Origin: Bauldia sp963759235 | Lineage (GTDB): Bacteria > Pseudomonadota > Alphaproteobacteria > Rhizobiales > Kaistiaceae | Reading direction: 5' to 3' | NCBI GenBank assembly: GCA_963759235.1 | Contig: CAVWYO010000006.1 | Span: forward strand, 124,001 to 188,000 | Length of the DNA: 64,000 nucleotides | Shown: one piece after another, positions 8,345 to 16,628 of the stretch | How the letters are laid out: the number at the start of each line of letters is the position of its first letter | Numbering within the stretch: position 1 is the stretch's first letter | Made by a program: the position numbers and the translations under genes | Notes under the pieces: generated by a model | The model's input: only the letters and a program-made list of their open reading frames with translations | Databases searched by the model: none | Told to the model about the DNA's origin: nothing

Positions 8345-9118
8345 ATGATTGCCGCTCAACGTCGCGCCTTGATCCTCGAAGAGCTGCGCCGCGAGGGTGC
8401 CGGCTCGATCGTCGCGCTCGCCGAGAAGATCGGCGTCTCACCCTCGACCATTCGCCGCGACCTCGATTTCCTCACCGAGGGCAGCTACATCGTCCGCAGC
8501 CACGGCGGCGCCGTCCTCAACGAAGCGCACCGCACCACCTTCGAGCCCGAGCGCGAGATCGGCGCGCATGTCGCCCATGCCGCGAAGGCCGCCATCGGCG
8601 CCCGTGCCGCGGCGCTGCTTGAGCCCGGCCAGAGCGTCATCTTCGATTCGAGCTCCACCGTGCTCGAAGCGGCGAAGGTGGTGGTCGAGCGCAACCTCCG
8701 GCTGACGGTTTGCACCAACGACATCGCCACCGCGCTCGTGCTTGCCCGATCGGACAGTCTGCAACTCCTCGTCCTCGGCGGCACCAAGCGGGCCGGCTCG
8801 CTGACCCTCATCGGCGATCCCGGGTTTTCGTTTCTCGAGCGGCTCCACGCCGATATTGCCTTTGTCGGCATCCATTCGCTTTTCGGCGGACGGCTCTCCG
8901 AAACCTCTATCGATCTTGCCGCGATGAAACGCAGGATGATCGCCAGCGCCGCCCGCGCGGTCATCCTGGCGGACTCCTCGAAATTCAGTCATCCGTCGTT
9001 CTGCGACGTCTGCGGCATCGACGCGGTGCGGACGATCGTCACCGATTCCGCCATCGGCGCCACCGATCGTGAGAAGCTTGCCGAGAGCGACGTCGAAGTG
9101 ATCACCGTCGACGCCTGA
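8345..9118 (+). CDS. DeoR/GlpR family transcriptional regulator
   Basis: A 257-residue regulator. Residues 3-57 form the DeoR helix-turn-helix (RRALILEELRREG, then SPSTIRRDLDFL and VRSHGGAV). The rest is the DeoRC sugar-phosphate-sensing domain, with the typical GARAAALLEPGQSVIFDSSST and VILADSSKFSHPSF segments. DeoR proteins usually repress sugar catabolism genes and are released by a phosphorylated intermediate. It is divergent from the dtnK-pdxA2-dehydrogenase-aldolase operon, which is therefore its likely target; a phosphorylated tetronate would be a sensible ligand, but that is inference. The ribosome site before the ATG is weak. Confidence 0.88.
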   Translation: MIAAQRRALILEELRREGAGSIVALAEKIGVSPSTIRRDLDFLTEGSYIVRSHGGAVLNEAHRTTFEPEREIGAHVAHAAKAAIGARAAALLEPGQSVIFDSSSTVLEAAKVVVERNLRLTVCTNDIATALVLARSDSLQLLVLGGTKRAGSLTLIGDPGFSFLERLHADIAFVGIHSLFGGRLSETSIDLAAMKRRMIASAARAVILADSSKFSHPSFCDVCGIDAVRTIVTDSAIGATDREKLAESDVEVITVDA

Positions 9119-9133
9119 CGTGAGGCGGCGCCG

Positions 9134-10144
9134 TCAAGCCGCCGCGATGCCGAACCGGTAGATCGTCGTCGACCGATAGATGCCGCCGGGTCTCAGCACC
9201 GGCGAGGGAAACGCCGGCTTGTTGGGCGAGTCGGGATAGTGGTGCGGCTCGAGGCACAGCCCATCCGACTGCCGGTAGAGGCGTCCGCTTGGCCCGGCGA
9301 TCGTCCCGTCGAGAAGATTTCCTGTGTAGAGCTGGAGGCCGGGTTCGCTGGTGTGGATCTCCATCACTCGGCCGCTCGACGGATCGAAGAGCCGCGCCGC
9401 GAAGGCGAGACCCTCGCCGCTCCGGTTGACCACATAGTTGAGGTCGTAGCCGCGGCCGGCGATCATCTGCGGGTGCGGCTCGCGGATACGCGCCCCGACC
9501 GGCGTCGGTCGACGGAAGTCGAACGGCGTGCCGGCGACGGCGGCGATCTCGCCCGACGGGATCAGGATCGCGTCGGCCGGCGTATAGCGGTCGGCGTTGA
9601 CCGTGAGGACGTGCCCGAGAACATCGCCCGAGCCCTCGCCGGCCAGATTGAAATACGAGTGATTGGTGAGGTTGACGATGGTCGGACGATCGGTCGTCGC
9701 GCTGTAGTCGACGCGGAACGCCGCGTCATCGCCGATCGAATAGCGAACCGTCGCCTCGAGCGTGCCGGGATAGCCTTCGTCGCCGTCAGGGCTGGTGTGC
9801 CGCAGGACAGCGGTGGTCCCGGTGCCCTCCATCTCCACCGACCACATCGCCTTGTCGAATCCGCGCCGTCCGCCATGGACGCTGCTCGTTCCGTCGGTCG
9901 GCGCCAGCCGGTACTCCATCCCGTCGAGAGTAAAACGCGCATCGGCAATGCGGTTCGCATACCGTCCGACGATCGCGCCCAGATAGATGCGGTCGGCGGC
10001 GTAGTCGGCGGGATCGGCGAGCCCGAGGACGATATTGTCAAAGTGTCCTGCCCGGTCGGGCACCTCGATCGCCGTGATGATGCCGCCCTGCGGGATGAAG
10101 CGCACGATCGTTCCGCCCGCTCCCTTCAGTGTGTGAATCCGCAC
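9134..10144 (-). CDS. galM: Aldose 1-epimerase (mutarotase), GalM family
   Basis: A 336-residue beta-sandwich mutarotase that interconverts alpha and beta anomers of aldoses. Family landmarks are GRYANRIADARFTLDG near residue 60, NLTNHSYFNLAG near residue 175 with the catalytic histidine, and TSEPGLQLYTGN near residue 280 with the catalytic glutamate. The start is a GTG at 10144 with a GGGAG ribosome site seven bases upstream. It is convergent with deoR and divergent from the XylF-type importer B, and so probably prepares the imported aldose for the anomer-specific dehydrogenase encoded at 16629. Confidence 0.88.
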   Translation of the reverse strand: MRIHTLKGAGGTIVRFIPQGGIITAIEVPDRAGHFDNIVLGLADPADYAADRIYLGAIVGRYANRIADARFTLDGMEYRLAPTDGTSSVHGGRRGFDKAMWSVEMEGTGTTAVLRHTSPDGDEGYPGTLEATVRYSIGDDAAFRVDYSATTDRPTIVNLTNHSYFNLAGEGSGDVLGHVLTVNADRYTPADAILIPSGEIAAVAGTPFDFRRPTPVGARIREPHPQMIAGRGYDLNYVVNRSGEGLAFAARLFDPSSGRVMEIHTSEPGLQLYTGNLLDGTIAGPSGRLYRQSDGLCLEPHHYPDSPNKPAFPSPVLRPGGIYRSTTIYRFGIAAA

Positions 10145-10195
10145 GCGTCATCTCCCGTCGGCCATGATTCTCTGTTTCATGCCCTTCCATATAAA

Positions 10196-10213
10196 GCCAA
10201 AATATGCCAAATT
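10196..10213 (+). promoter_or_regulatory. Operator-like direct repeat upstream of importer B
   Basis: The site reads GCCAAAATATGCCAAATT: two copies of GCCAAA spaced exactly ten bases, one helical turn. Seventeen of its 18 bases recur at 17793-17810, on the other strand, upstream of the aldose dehydrogenase gene. It lies 33-50 bases before the start of the solute-binding protein gene, where a repressor site would be expected. Confidence 0.6.
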
Positions 10214-10245
10214 CCTCCAACGATCTCAAAAAGCGGGAGGAAACG

Positions 10246-11310
10246 ATGCAAGATCGTCGCGGTCCATTTCTGAATCTTCCAATAGCCGTCTGCCTCGCGG
10301 CGCTCGCCGTCGGGGCGGGCTTCGCGTCCACCGCCTCGGCGGAGAACGGCAAGCGTGTCTGCGTGAGCTGGCGCCATTTCCAGGAAGAACGCTGGCGCAT
10401 CGACGAAGCCGGCGTGAAGTCCGTCCTCGATCCGGCCGGCTATGCCTATGTCAGCGCCGACGCCCAGTCCGATCCGCAGAAGCAGCTCACAGACATCGAG
10501 AACCTGCTTGCATCGGGCTGCGATGCGCTGATCGTCCTCGGCCAGGACCCCAAAGCGGTTGTGCCAGCGCTGGACCAGGCCAAGGCCGCCGGCGTACCGA
10601 CCATCGCCTATGACGGGCCGATCGATTACCCGGACGCATTGTTTGTCAGCTTCAACAATGTCGCCGTCGGCCACCTGATGGCCGAGGCGATGGTCAAGGC
10701 CATCGACCATGGCAACTGGGTGCTGATCGAGGGTGACGCCGCCCACCCGATCGTACAGATATTCCGGAGTGGGCAGATGGAGGTTCTGAAGCCCCTGATC
10801 GACAAGGGCGACATCAAGATTGTCGCTCAACAAAACATCCCGGACTGGAAGCCCGATGTCGCCCAGTCCACCATGGAACAAATTCTGACCCAGCAGAACA
10901 ACAATGTTGATGCCGTGCTGGCGATGAACGATGGGGAAGCCGGCGGTGTCGCCGCGGCTCTCGCCTCGCAAGATATGCTCGGCATTCCGCTGTCCGGCCA
11001 GGACGGCGACAAGGCGGCATTGAACCGGATTGCCAAGGGCCAGCAGACCGTGACGATCTGGAAGAACTCCTACCTGCTCGGCCAGGCGGCGGCCAAGGCG
11101 GCGATCGAGATGGCCGAAGGCAAGCAGCCGACCGAGGTCGACGGCGTCGTCACCTTCCAGACGGAGAGCGGCAGGGATCAGCCGGCGATCCTGCTGAAGC
11201 CGATTGCCATCACGCGCGACAATCTCAACGAGGTGCTCGACGCCAAGTGGATCGACAAGAAGGACCTGTGCCAGGGCGTCACCGACAATCCGCCCGCAGC
11301 CTGCCAGTGA
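10246..11310 (+). CDS. xylF: Sugar ABC transporter substrate-binding protein, XylF-like (importer B)
   Basis: A 354-residue periplasmic binding protein (Peripla_BP_4). Residues 1-31 form a Sec signal peptide ending in ASTASA before ENGKR. The mature part matches XylF from E. coli across its length: WRHFQEERWRID, GCDALIVLGQDPKAV, FRSGQMEVLKPLIDKG, NNNVDAVLAMNDGEAGG, GIPLSGQDGDKAALNRIA. The frame also has an ATG at 10204 inside the operator-like repeat, but the ATG at 10246 has a GGGAGG ribosome site and begins a proper signal peptide. Xylose or a related aldose is the likely ligand. It heads an operon with a permease, an ATPase, a lactonase-like hydrolase and a dehydrogenase. Confidence 0.88.
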   Translation: MQDRRGPFLNLPIAVCLAALAVGAGFASTASAENGKRVCVSWRHFQEERWRIDEAGVKSVLDPAGYAYVSADAQSDPQKQLTDIENLLASGCDALIVLGQDPKAVVPALDQAKAAGVPTIAYDGPIDYPDALFVSFNNVAVGHLMAEAMVKAIDHGNWVLIEGDAAHPIVQIFRSGQMEVLKPLIDKGDIKIVAQQNIPDWKPDVAQSTMEQILTQQNNNVDAVLAMNDGEAGGVAAALASQDMLGIPLSGQDGDKAALNRIAKGQQTVTIWKNSYLLGQAAAKAAIEMAEGKQPTEVDGVVTFQTESGRDQPAILLKPIAITRDNLNEVLDAKWIDKKDLCQGVTDNPPAACQ

Positions 11311-11325
11311 GGGCACGCCGACCAA

Positions 11326-12549
11326 ATGGCTGTCGCTTCCGTCCGTCTCCGGACGCTGTCGGATAACGTCGCTCAGGCGGCCGGGCTCGATGCCCGGCTG
11401 CTTGGCATGCTTCTCGTTCTGCTCGCGATCTGGTTCGGCTTCGACATCCTGACCGGCGGCATCTTTCTCACCGCCCGCAATCTCTTCAACCTGTCGCTGC
11501 AAGTCTCGGTTGTCGGCATCATGGCTTGCGGCATGGTGCTCGTCATCGTCGCCCGCCAGATAGACCTGTCGGTCGGCTCGCAGATCGGCTTCATCGGCGT
11601 CTTCGGAGCGTTGCTGCAAACCGAGGTCATGCCGATCGACGGCGCCGCGACCTGGTGGATCACCTGTCTCGCCATGCTCGCCCTCGGCGCCGTGATCGGC
11701 GCCGTCCAGGGCGCCCTGGTCGCCTATGCCGGCATCCCGTCCTTTGTCGTCACCCTCGGCGGACTTCTCTTCTTCCGCAACGCCGCCTACCAGATCAACG
11801 AGGGCCGTACCATCTCGCCCCTTAACGAGACCTTCCAACTCCTCGGCGGTGGCCTCAACGGTACCATCGGCGACTTCTGGAGCTGGATCGTCGGCGTCCT
11901 CGCAATCGCCGCGGTCGTGCTTGTTGTCCTGCGTGGCCGCCATCGCCGCCACGGTCACCACGTCGAGCAGCGACCGTTCGCCATGGACCTGATCATGGTG
12001 GGTGTGTGGAGCCTCGTCGTCATCGGCTTCGTCATGGTGATGAACGGCTACGAGCGGCCGAAAACCGGCGGCGCCATGGGCATCCCGATTCCAGTTCTCA
12101 TCCTGATGGCGGTGGTCGTAGTGATGTCACTGATCGCCCGCAAGCATCGTTTCGGCCGGCACGTCTTCGCCATGGGCGGCAGCGGCGAGAGCGCCGAGCT
12201 CGCCGGCATCGATACGCGCCGGTTGATAGTCCTCGTCTTTACGGTCATGGGCCTGCTCTGTGGCCTCGCCTCGATCGTCGTCACCGCGCGCCTCAACGCC
12301 GGCGCCAGTGTCACCGGCACGATGACCGAGCTCAACGTCATCGCCGCCGCCGTCATCGGCGGGACTTCGCTCGCCGGCGGCGTCGGCACCATCTATGGCG
12401 GCCTCATCGGCGCGCTGATCATGCAGAGCCTGGAGAGCGGCATGATACTGATGGGCGTGCCGACGCCGACGCAGAAGATGGTGCTCGCCCTCGTCCTCAT
12501 CCTGGCGGTCTGGGTCGACATGACCTACCGCCGCAGGCGGCTGCGATGA
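11326..12549 (+). CDS. xylH: Sugar ABC transporter permease, XylH-like (importer B)
   Basis: A 407-residue permease, longer than RbsC-type proteins (about 320) and in line with XylH. It carries the landmark VIVARQIDLSVGSQIGF near residue 75, an internal hydrophilic loop rich in histidine and arginine (RGRHRRHGHH near residue 205), the coupling motif GGSGESAELAGID near residue 285, and VIAAAVIGGTSLAGGVGTIYG before the last membrane spans. It starts 15 bases after xylF and overlaps the ATPase start in ATGA, so the three are co-translated. The arginine/histidine loop is probably cytoplasmic. Confidence 0.88.
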   Translation: MAVASVRLRTLSDNVAQAAGLDARLLGMLLVLLAIWFGFDILTGGIFLTARNLFNLSLQVSVVGIMACGMVLVIVARQIDLSVGSQIGFIGVFGALLQTEVMPIDGAATWWITCLAMLALGAVIGAVQGALVAYAGIPSFVVTLGGLLFFRNAAYQINEGRTISPLNETFQLLGGGLNGTIGDFWSWIVGVLAIAAVVLVVLRGRHRRHGHHVEQRPFAMDLIMVGVWSLVVIGFVMVMNGYERPKTGGAMGIPIPVLILMAVVVVMSLIARKHRFGRHVFAMGGSGESAELAGIDTRRLIVLVFTVMGLLCGLASIVVTARLNAGASVTGTMTELNVIAAAVIGGTSLAGGVGTIYGGLIGALIMQSLESGMILMGVPTPTQKMVLALVLILAVWVDMTYRRRRLR

Positions 12550-13301
12550 GCCCCGAGCCGCTCGTCCAGTTCCGGGACATCTCCAAGTCGTTTGGCGGTG
12601 TGCACGCCGTCGAGGATGTGAGCCTCGACCTGATGGCGGGCGAGGTGCTGGGACTGCTCGGCCATAACGGCGCCGGCAAGTCGACCCTGATCAAGATCCT
12701 CTCCGGGGTGTTTCCGGCCGATCACGGCGAAATCCGCATCGACGGCCACCCGGTGACGATCCGGTCGACCCGCGATGCCAAGGCGCTCGGCATCGAGACG
12801 ATTTACCAGACGCTGGCGCTCTCCGAGAACCTCGATTCGGTCGCCAATCTCTTCCTTGGGCGAGAGATTAGCGGCCGGCTCGGCTTCATGAACGAAGAAG
12901 CCATGGAGGAGGCGGCAAGGACGACGCTGAACCGGATGAAACTTAGGCTGCCGTCCCTCACCAACCTTGTCGCGTCGCTTTCCGGCGGCCAACGCCAGGC
13001 GGTGGCCATAGCTCGAGCCGTCCACTTCAATGCGCGGGTCCTGATCATGGACGAGCCGACGGCGGCGCTCGGACCGGAGGAGACCCGCAAGGTCGGCGCG
13101 CTCATCCGCGAACTGGCAAGCCAGGGGATCAGCATCATCCTGATCAGTCACGACATTCACGACGTCTTCGATCTGGCCGATCGCCTCGCGGTCATGAAGA
13201 ACGGGCGCATGGTCGGTGTCGTGCCGGCGGCGGAGGTCGACCAGGATCAGGTGCTCGCCATGATCATTGCCGGCGCGATGCCGGGCAAGGGCGCGGCGTG
13301 A
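12546..13301 (+). CDS. Sugar ABC transporter ATP-binding protein, single-domain (importer B)
   Basis: A 251-residue ATPase with one nucleotide-binding domain: Walker A GHNGAGKST near residue 41, signature LSGGQRQAVAIAR, Walker B VLIMDEPTAAL, and H-loop ISHDIH. E. coli XylG has two fused domains; single-domain versions like FrcA are common in rhizobia, where the protein is expected to work as a homodimer. The start overlaps the xylH stop (ATGA), and its stop overlaps a GTG start of the next gene (GTGA). All key catalytic residues are present, so the domain should be active. Confidence 0.9.
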   Translation: MSPEPLVQFRDISKSFGGVHAVEDVSLDLMAGEVLGLLGHNGAGKSTLIKILSGVFPADHGEIRIDGHPVTIRSTRDAKALGIETIYQTLALSENLDSVANLFLGREISGRLGFMNEEAMEEAARTTLNRMKLRLPSLTNLVASLSGGQRQAVAIARAVHFNARVLIMDEPTAALGPEETRKVGALIRELASQGISIILISHDIHDVFDLADRLAVMKNGRMVGVVPAAEVDQDQVLAMIIAGAMPGKGAA

Positions 13302-14125
13302 ACGTCGACGCCCACATCCATTTCTGGCGGCTTGCACGGGGTGACAATCTCGCTTTGTCGCCGTCGATGACGCCGATCTACCGTGATCGGGAGCCGGACG
13401 ATTTGCGGCCGAACATCGCCGCCGCCGGCATCGAGCGGATCGTGGTGGTGCAAGGGGCCGAGACCCTCGCCGAGAACCTCTACACGCTTGGGCTTGCCGC
13501 CCGTTTCCCCTTCATCGCCGCGGTAGTCGGGTGGGTCGATCCGTCGTCGCCGTCGATCGGCGAGGAGGTGGCGACACTCTCCGCCAATCCGAGGTTCAGC
13601 GGCGTGCGGCCGGTTCGCGACGACAACCGGACAATCGCCTGGATGCTCGACGGCAGGCTCGAGCCCGGTTGGCGCACCATCGGCGACGCCGGTCTGGTGC
13701 TCGAATTTCTCGTCCAGAACCCCGACGAAGTGGGGCTGGTCACCCATTTCGTCCGGGCCCATCGCGACATGACCATCGTGCTCGACCATTGCGCCAAGCC
13801 GGATATTGCCGGCGGCCGCTTCGAGCCCTGGGCATCCGACATCGCCAGGCTCGCGGGCCATGCGAACGTCGCCTGCAAGCTCTCGGGTCTTCTCAACTGC
13901 GCCGGGCCGGACGCCGGCGCCGCCGAGCTCGAACCGTACGCACGGCATGTTTTGTCGTCCTTCGGCAGCGATCGCGTTCTGTGGGCTAGCGACTGGCCGC
14001 CGCTGGAGCTGGCTGCGAGCTATGCCCGCTGGCGGGAGGTGAGCCTGGAGCTCCTCGCCCCTCTGTCGGCATCCGATCGCGCGGCGATCCTCGGCGGCAA
14101 CGCGGAACGGATCTACCGCCTTTGA
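13298..14125 (+). CDS. TIM-barrel amidohydrolase, L-fuconolactonase-like (COG3618)
   Basis: A 275-residue metal-dependent hydrolase of the amidohydrolase_2 family. It begins with VDAHIHFW (the HxH metal site), and has a central IVLDHCAKPDI and a late VLWASDWPPLE with the metal aspartate. Characterised relatives hydrolyse sugar lactones such as L-fuconolactone or L-rhamnonolactone. The GTG start overlaps the importer B ATPase stop, so the hydrolase is part of the transport operon. With an aldose 1-dehydrogenase under what looks like the same operator at 16629, it would open the lactone made by that enzyme. The precise lactone is not known. Confidence 0.8.
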   Translation: MNVDAHIHFWRLARGDNLALSPSMTPIYRDREPDDLRPNIAAAGIERIVVVQGAETLAENLYTLGLAARFPFIAAVVGWVDPSSPSIGEEVATLSANPRFSGVRPVRDDNRTIAWMLDGRLEPGWRTIGDAGLVLEFLVQNPDEVGLVTHFVRAHRDMTIVLDHCAKPDIAGGRFEPWASDIARLAGHANVACKLSGLLNCAGPDAGAAELEPYARHVLSSFGSDRVLWASDWPPLELAASYARWREVSLELLAPLSASDRAAILGGNAERIYRL

Positions 14126-14150
14126 AATTCTGCAAGGAGTGAACGCCGGC

Positions 14151-15107
14151 ATGGAAGAGAAACCGCTAATCGGCTTCATCGGCGTTGGGCTGATGGGCCA
14201 CGGCGCCGCGCGCAACATCATCGAGCGTGGCGGCTATCCGCTGACCGTCCTCGGCCATCGCAATCGCCAGCCGGTCGAGGATCTCATCCGCCGCGGCGCC
14301 CGCGAAGCGAAAAGCGCGAAGGAGGTCGCCGCCGCCAGCGAGGTGATCATCCTCTGCCTGCCTTCGTCCGTCGAAGTCGAGGCGATGGTCTATGGCGACG
14401 ACGGCGTTCTCGCGGGGCTCCGCCCCAATTCGGTGGTCATCGACGCCACGACCGCCGACCCCGCCGTGACGCGGCGAATTGGCGCCGATCTGGCCGAACG
14501 CGGCGCGCATATGCTCGACGCCGCTCTCGGCCGGACGCCGAAGGAGGCCGAGGAGGGCAAGCTCAGCACCTATGTGGGCGGCGACGCCGAAGTCCTCGAA
14601 CGCGTGCGTCCGATCCTTTCAAGCTACGCCGACACCATCGTCCACTGCGGTCCGCTCGGCGCCGGAACCACCTGCAAGCTGGTCAACAACTCAATCACCA
14701 TCGGCACGGCGGCGCTCCTCGCCGAGGGCTTCGCCACCGCCGCCAAGGTGGGAGTCGACCTCAACGCCCTCGCCGACGTGCTTTCGGCCGGCGGCGCCGA
14801 CGGTCGCATGTGGCGGATGTTCGAACCGTGGATCCGTGCCGGCGACGACAGCCATTTGAGGGGTCCGCTGCGCATTGCCGCCAAGGATATGCGGACCTAT
14901 GGCCGCATGGCCGAGAACGCCGGCGTTGCCGCCTTCGTCGGCCAGGCGGTCAACCAGACGCTTCGCATGGCGCTCAATCAGGGCCACGCCGAACGCTTCC
15001 TGCCGGTGCTTCCCGGCATCGTGGCGGAGCTCAACGGAACGAAGATCGGCGACGGAATCGGAGCCGCGCCGCCCGCGGAGACGAATGTCATGCCGCGGCG
15101 CGGATGA
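14151..15107 (+). CDS. NAD(P)-dependent beta-hydroxyacid dehydrogenase (3-hydroxyisobutyrate dehydrogenase family)
   Basis: About 318 residues. The N-terminal Rossmann motif GFIGVGLMGHGAARNI, the segment DAALGRTPKEAEEGKLS and the substrate-site GAGTTCKLVNNSITIG, with the catalytic lysine, define the beta-hydroxyacid dehydrogenase family (relatives include tartronate semialdehyde reductase, GarR and LtnD). The ribosome site AAGGAG at 14134-14139 overlaps an upstream GTG at 14139, so the ATG at 14151, eleven bases after it, is the better start. It ends the importer B operon and overlaps the convergent GMC oxidoreductase by 20 bases. The substrate is probably a sugar acid. Confidence 0.82.
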   Translation: MEEKPLIGFIGVGLMGHGAARNIIERGGYPLTVLGHRNRQPVEDLIRRGAREAKSAKEVAAASEVIILCLPSSVEVEAMVYGDDGVLAGLRPNSVVIDATTADPAVTRRIGADLAERGAHMLDAALGRTPKEAEEGKLSTYVGGDAEVLERVRPILSSYADTIVHCGPLGAGTTCKLVNNSITIGTAALLAEGFATAAKVGVDLNALADVLSAGGADGRMWRMFEPWIRAGDDSHLRGPLRIAAKDMRTYGRMAENAGVAAFVGQAVNQTLRMALNQGHAERFLPVLPGIVAELNGTKIGDGIGAAPPAETNVMPRRG

Positions 15108-16596
15108 CATCGGCGGCCCGTTCGCCGATGACGTAGCAGGTGAGATTCGTGTTGTGCATCACGGTGTCGGGGAAGATGCTCGAATCGGCCACCATGAGGC
15201 CGTCGACACCGTGCACCTTGAGGGTCGGATCGACGACACTCGCCCGCGGATCGCTCCCCATGCGGCAGGTGCCGCTCTGGTGATGGGCCGATGCGAGCGT
15301 CGCCGTCAGATGTGACTCGAAATCGGCCTTCGAGGTCACCATCGCGGCGCCGCGCTTGGCGAAGGGCGGCGTGGCGAGCAAGGCGCGCATCCCCTCGAAT
15401 GCATCGGCGAAGTGCTCCACATCGCCCGGCCCGGCGAGATAGTCGTGATCGATGAACGGCGGCGTCCTCGGGTCGTCGTCGGTGATCTCCACCGTGCCCT
15501 TCGACGTCTGGCGGCAGAGATAGGTGAACAGGCCGCAGATGCCCTCTTCCTCGTCGGCCGGGAAGGGGTGGGTTTGCCACCACGGCTCGCCGTTGTCATG
15601 CGCCTCCCCGCGCCAGTTGGCGGCGAACAGCCTCCCCGTCATGCTCGATATGCCATCCGCGCGGAAGAAAAACGCACAGCCCGGATGGTCGATGAGGTTT
15701 CTGCCCGCCGGAAGGTCGGTGACCATCTTGATGCCGAGCCGTTTCAGGAGCGTCTCGGGGCCGATGCCGGAGCGTTGCATAATGGCGGGCGAGTTGTAGA
15801 CCCCGGCCGAAACGACGATGCGGTCGGCGGTCGCTTCGGCCGCGCCCTCCGGACCGAGATAACGCGCGCCGATCGCTCGGGTCCCGTTGAACAGGATGCG
15901 GTCGACCGGGCACGCGCCCCGTATGGTGAGGTTCGGGCGCCGCCGGGCGATTCGCAGATACGTGTTGAGCGTGCCCTGTTTCGCCTCCTTGAATCGGTTG
16001 TGCGGCAGCGTTCCGAAGGCGCCCGCATCCGTGCCAACGCCGTTCAGGTCCGCTATGTGCGCCACGCCGAGCGCCTGGCATGCCTCGGCAAAGACGCGAT
16101 TCACCGGCGCCCAGGCCAATTCCGGATAGCGCTGGATGACGATCGGACCGTCGCTGCCGTGAATCGGCTGGTCGCCAAAATCCCGATCCGTCTCGATCCG
16201 CCGGAACAGCGGCAGCAGGCTGTTCCAGTCCCATCCCGGGCATCCCAGGCCGTCCCAGCGGTCCATGTCGAAGGCGGCCGGCCGCACCGCGATGGTCGAA
16301 TTGACCATCGACGATCCTCCCACCACCCGCGCGCGCGGCAGCCGGATCGGTCGGCCGCCGCGGCGGCCGGCCCGGTCCCGGTCGACGAAACCCCAGTCGA
16401 GTTCCGGCGCGCCGGAAACCCGCCAGGAGTGCTCGCTGCTGACGACGAAGAGTGGAATCCACTCGGCTTCCTCCGGGAAATCGGGGCCGGCGTCGAGAAG
16501 CAGGATTCGCCGATCGTGGTCTTCGCTGAGGCGAGCGGCGATGACGCCGCCGCTGGAACCGGCCCCAACGACGATGGTGTCGTAGTGTTCGCCCAT
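15088..16596 (-). CDS. GMC family oxidoreductase (FAD-dependent)
   Basis: A 502-residue flavoprotein of the glucose-methanol-choline family. It has the FAD-binding start DTIVVGAGSSGGVIAARLS, the family signature region GGSSMVNSTIAVRP near residue 89, and the C-terminal active-site part HHQSGTCRMG and DSSIFPDTVMHNTNLT, including catalytic histidine and asparagine. The frame is open far upstream, into the aldo/keto reductase, but the ATG at 16596 has a GGGAGAGG ribosome site and starts exactly at the FAD motif. No signal peptide is seen, so it should be cytoplasmic. It follows the aldo/keto reductase in the same operon and could oxidise a sugar or polyol hydroxyl group. Confidence 0.87.
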   Translation of the reverse strand: MGEHYDTIVVGAGSSGGVIAARLSEDHDRRILLLDAGPDFPEEAEWIPLFVVSSEHSWRVSGAPELDWGFVDRDRAGRRGGRPIRLPRARVVGGSSMVNSTIAVRPAAFDMDRWDGLGCPGWDWNSLLPLFRRIETDRDFGDQPIHGSDGPIVIQRYPELAWAPVNRVFAEACQALGVAHIADLNGVGTDAGAFGTLPHNRFKEAKQGTLNTYLRIARRRPNLTIRGACPVDRILFNGTRAIGARYLGPEGAAEATADRIVVSAGVYNSPAIMQRSGIGPETLLKRLGIKMVTDLPAGRNLIDHPGCAFFFRADGISSMTGRLFAANWRGEAHDNGEPWWQTHPFPADEEEGICGLFTYLCRQTSKGTVEITDDDPRTPPFIDHDYLAGPGDVEHFADAFEGMRALLATPPFAKRGAAMVTSKADFESHLTATLASAHHQSGTCRMGSDPRASVVDPTLKVHGVDGLMVADSSIFPDTVMHNTNLTCYVIGERAADVIRAAA

Positions 16597-16628
16597 TTCC
16601 TCTCCCGCCCGGCGCGAACCGCCAGGCC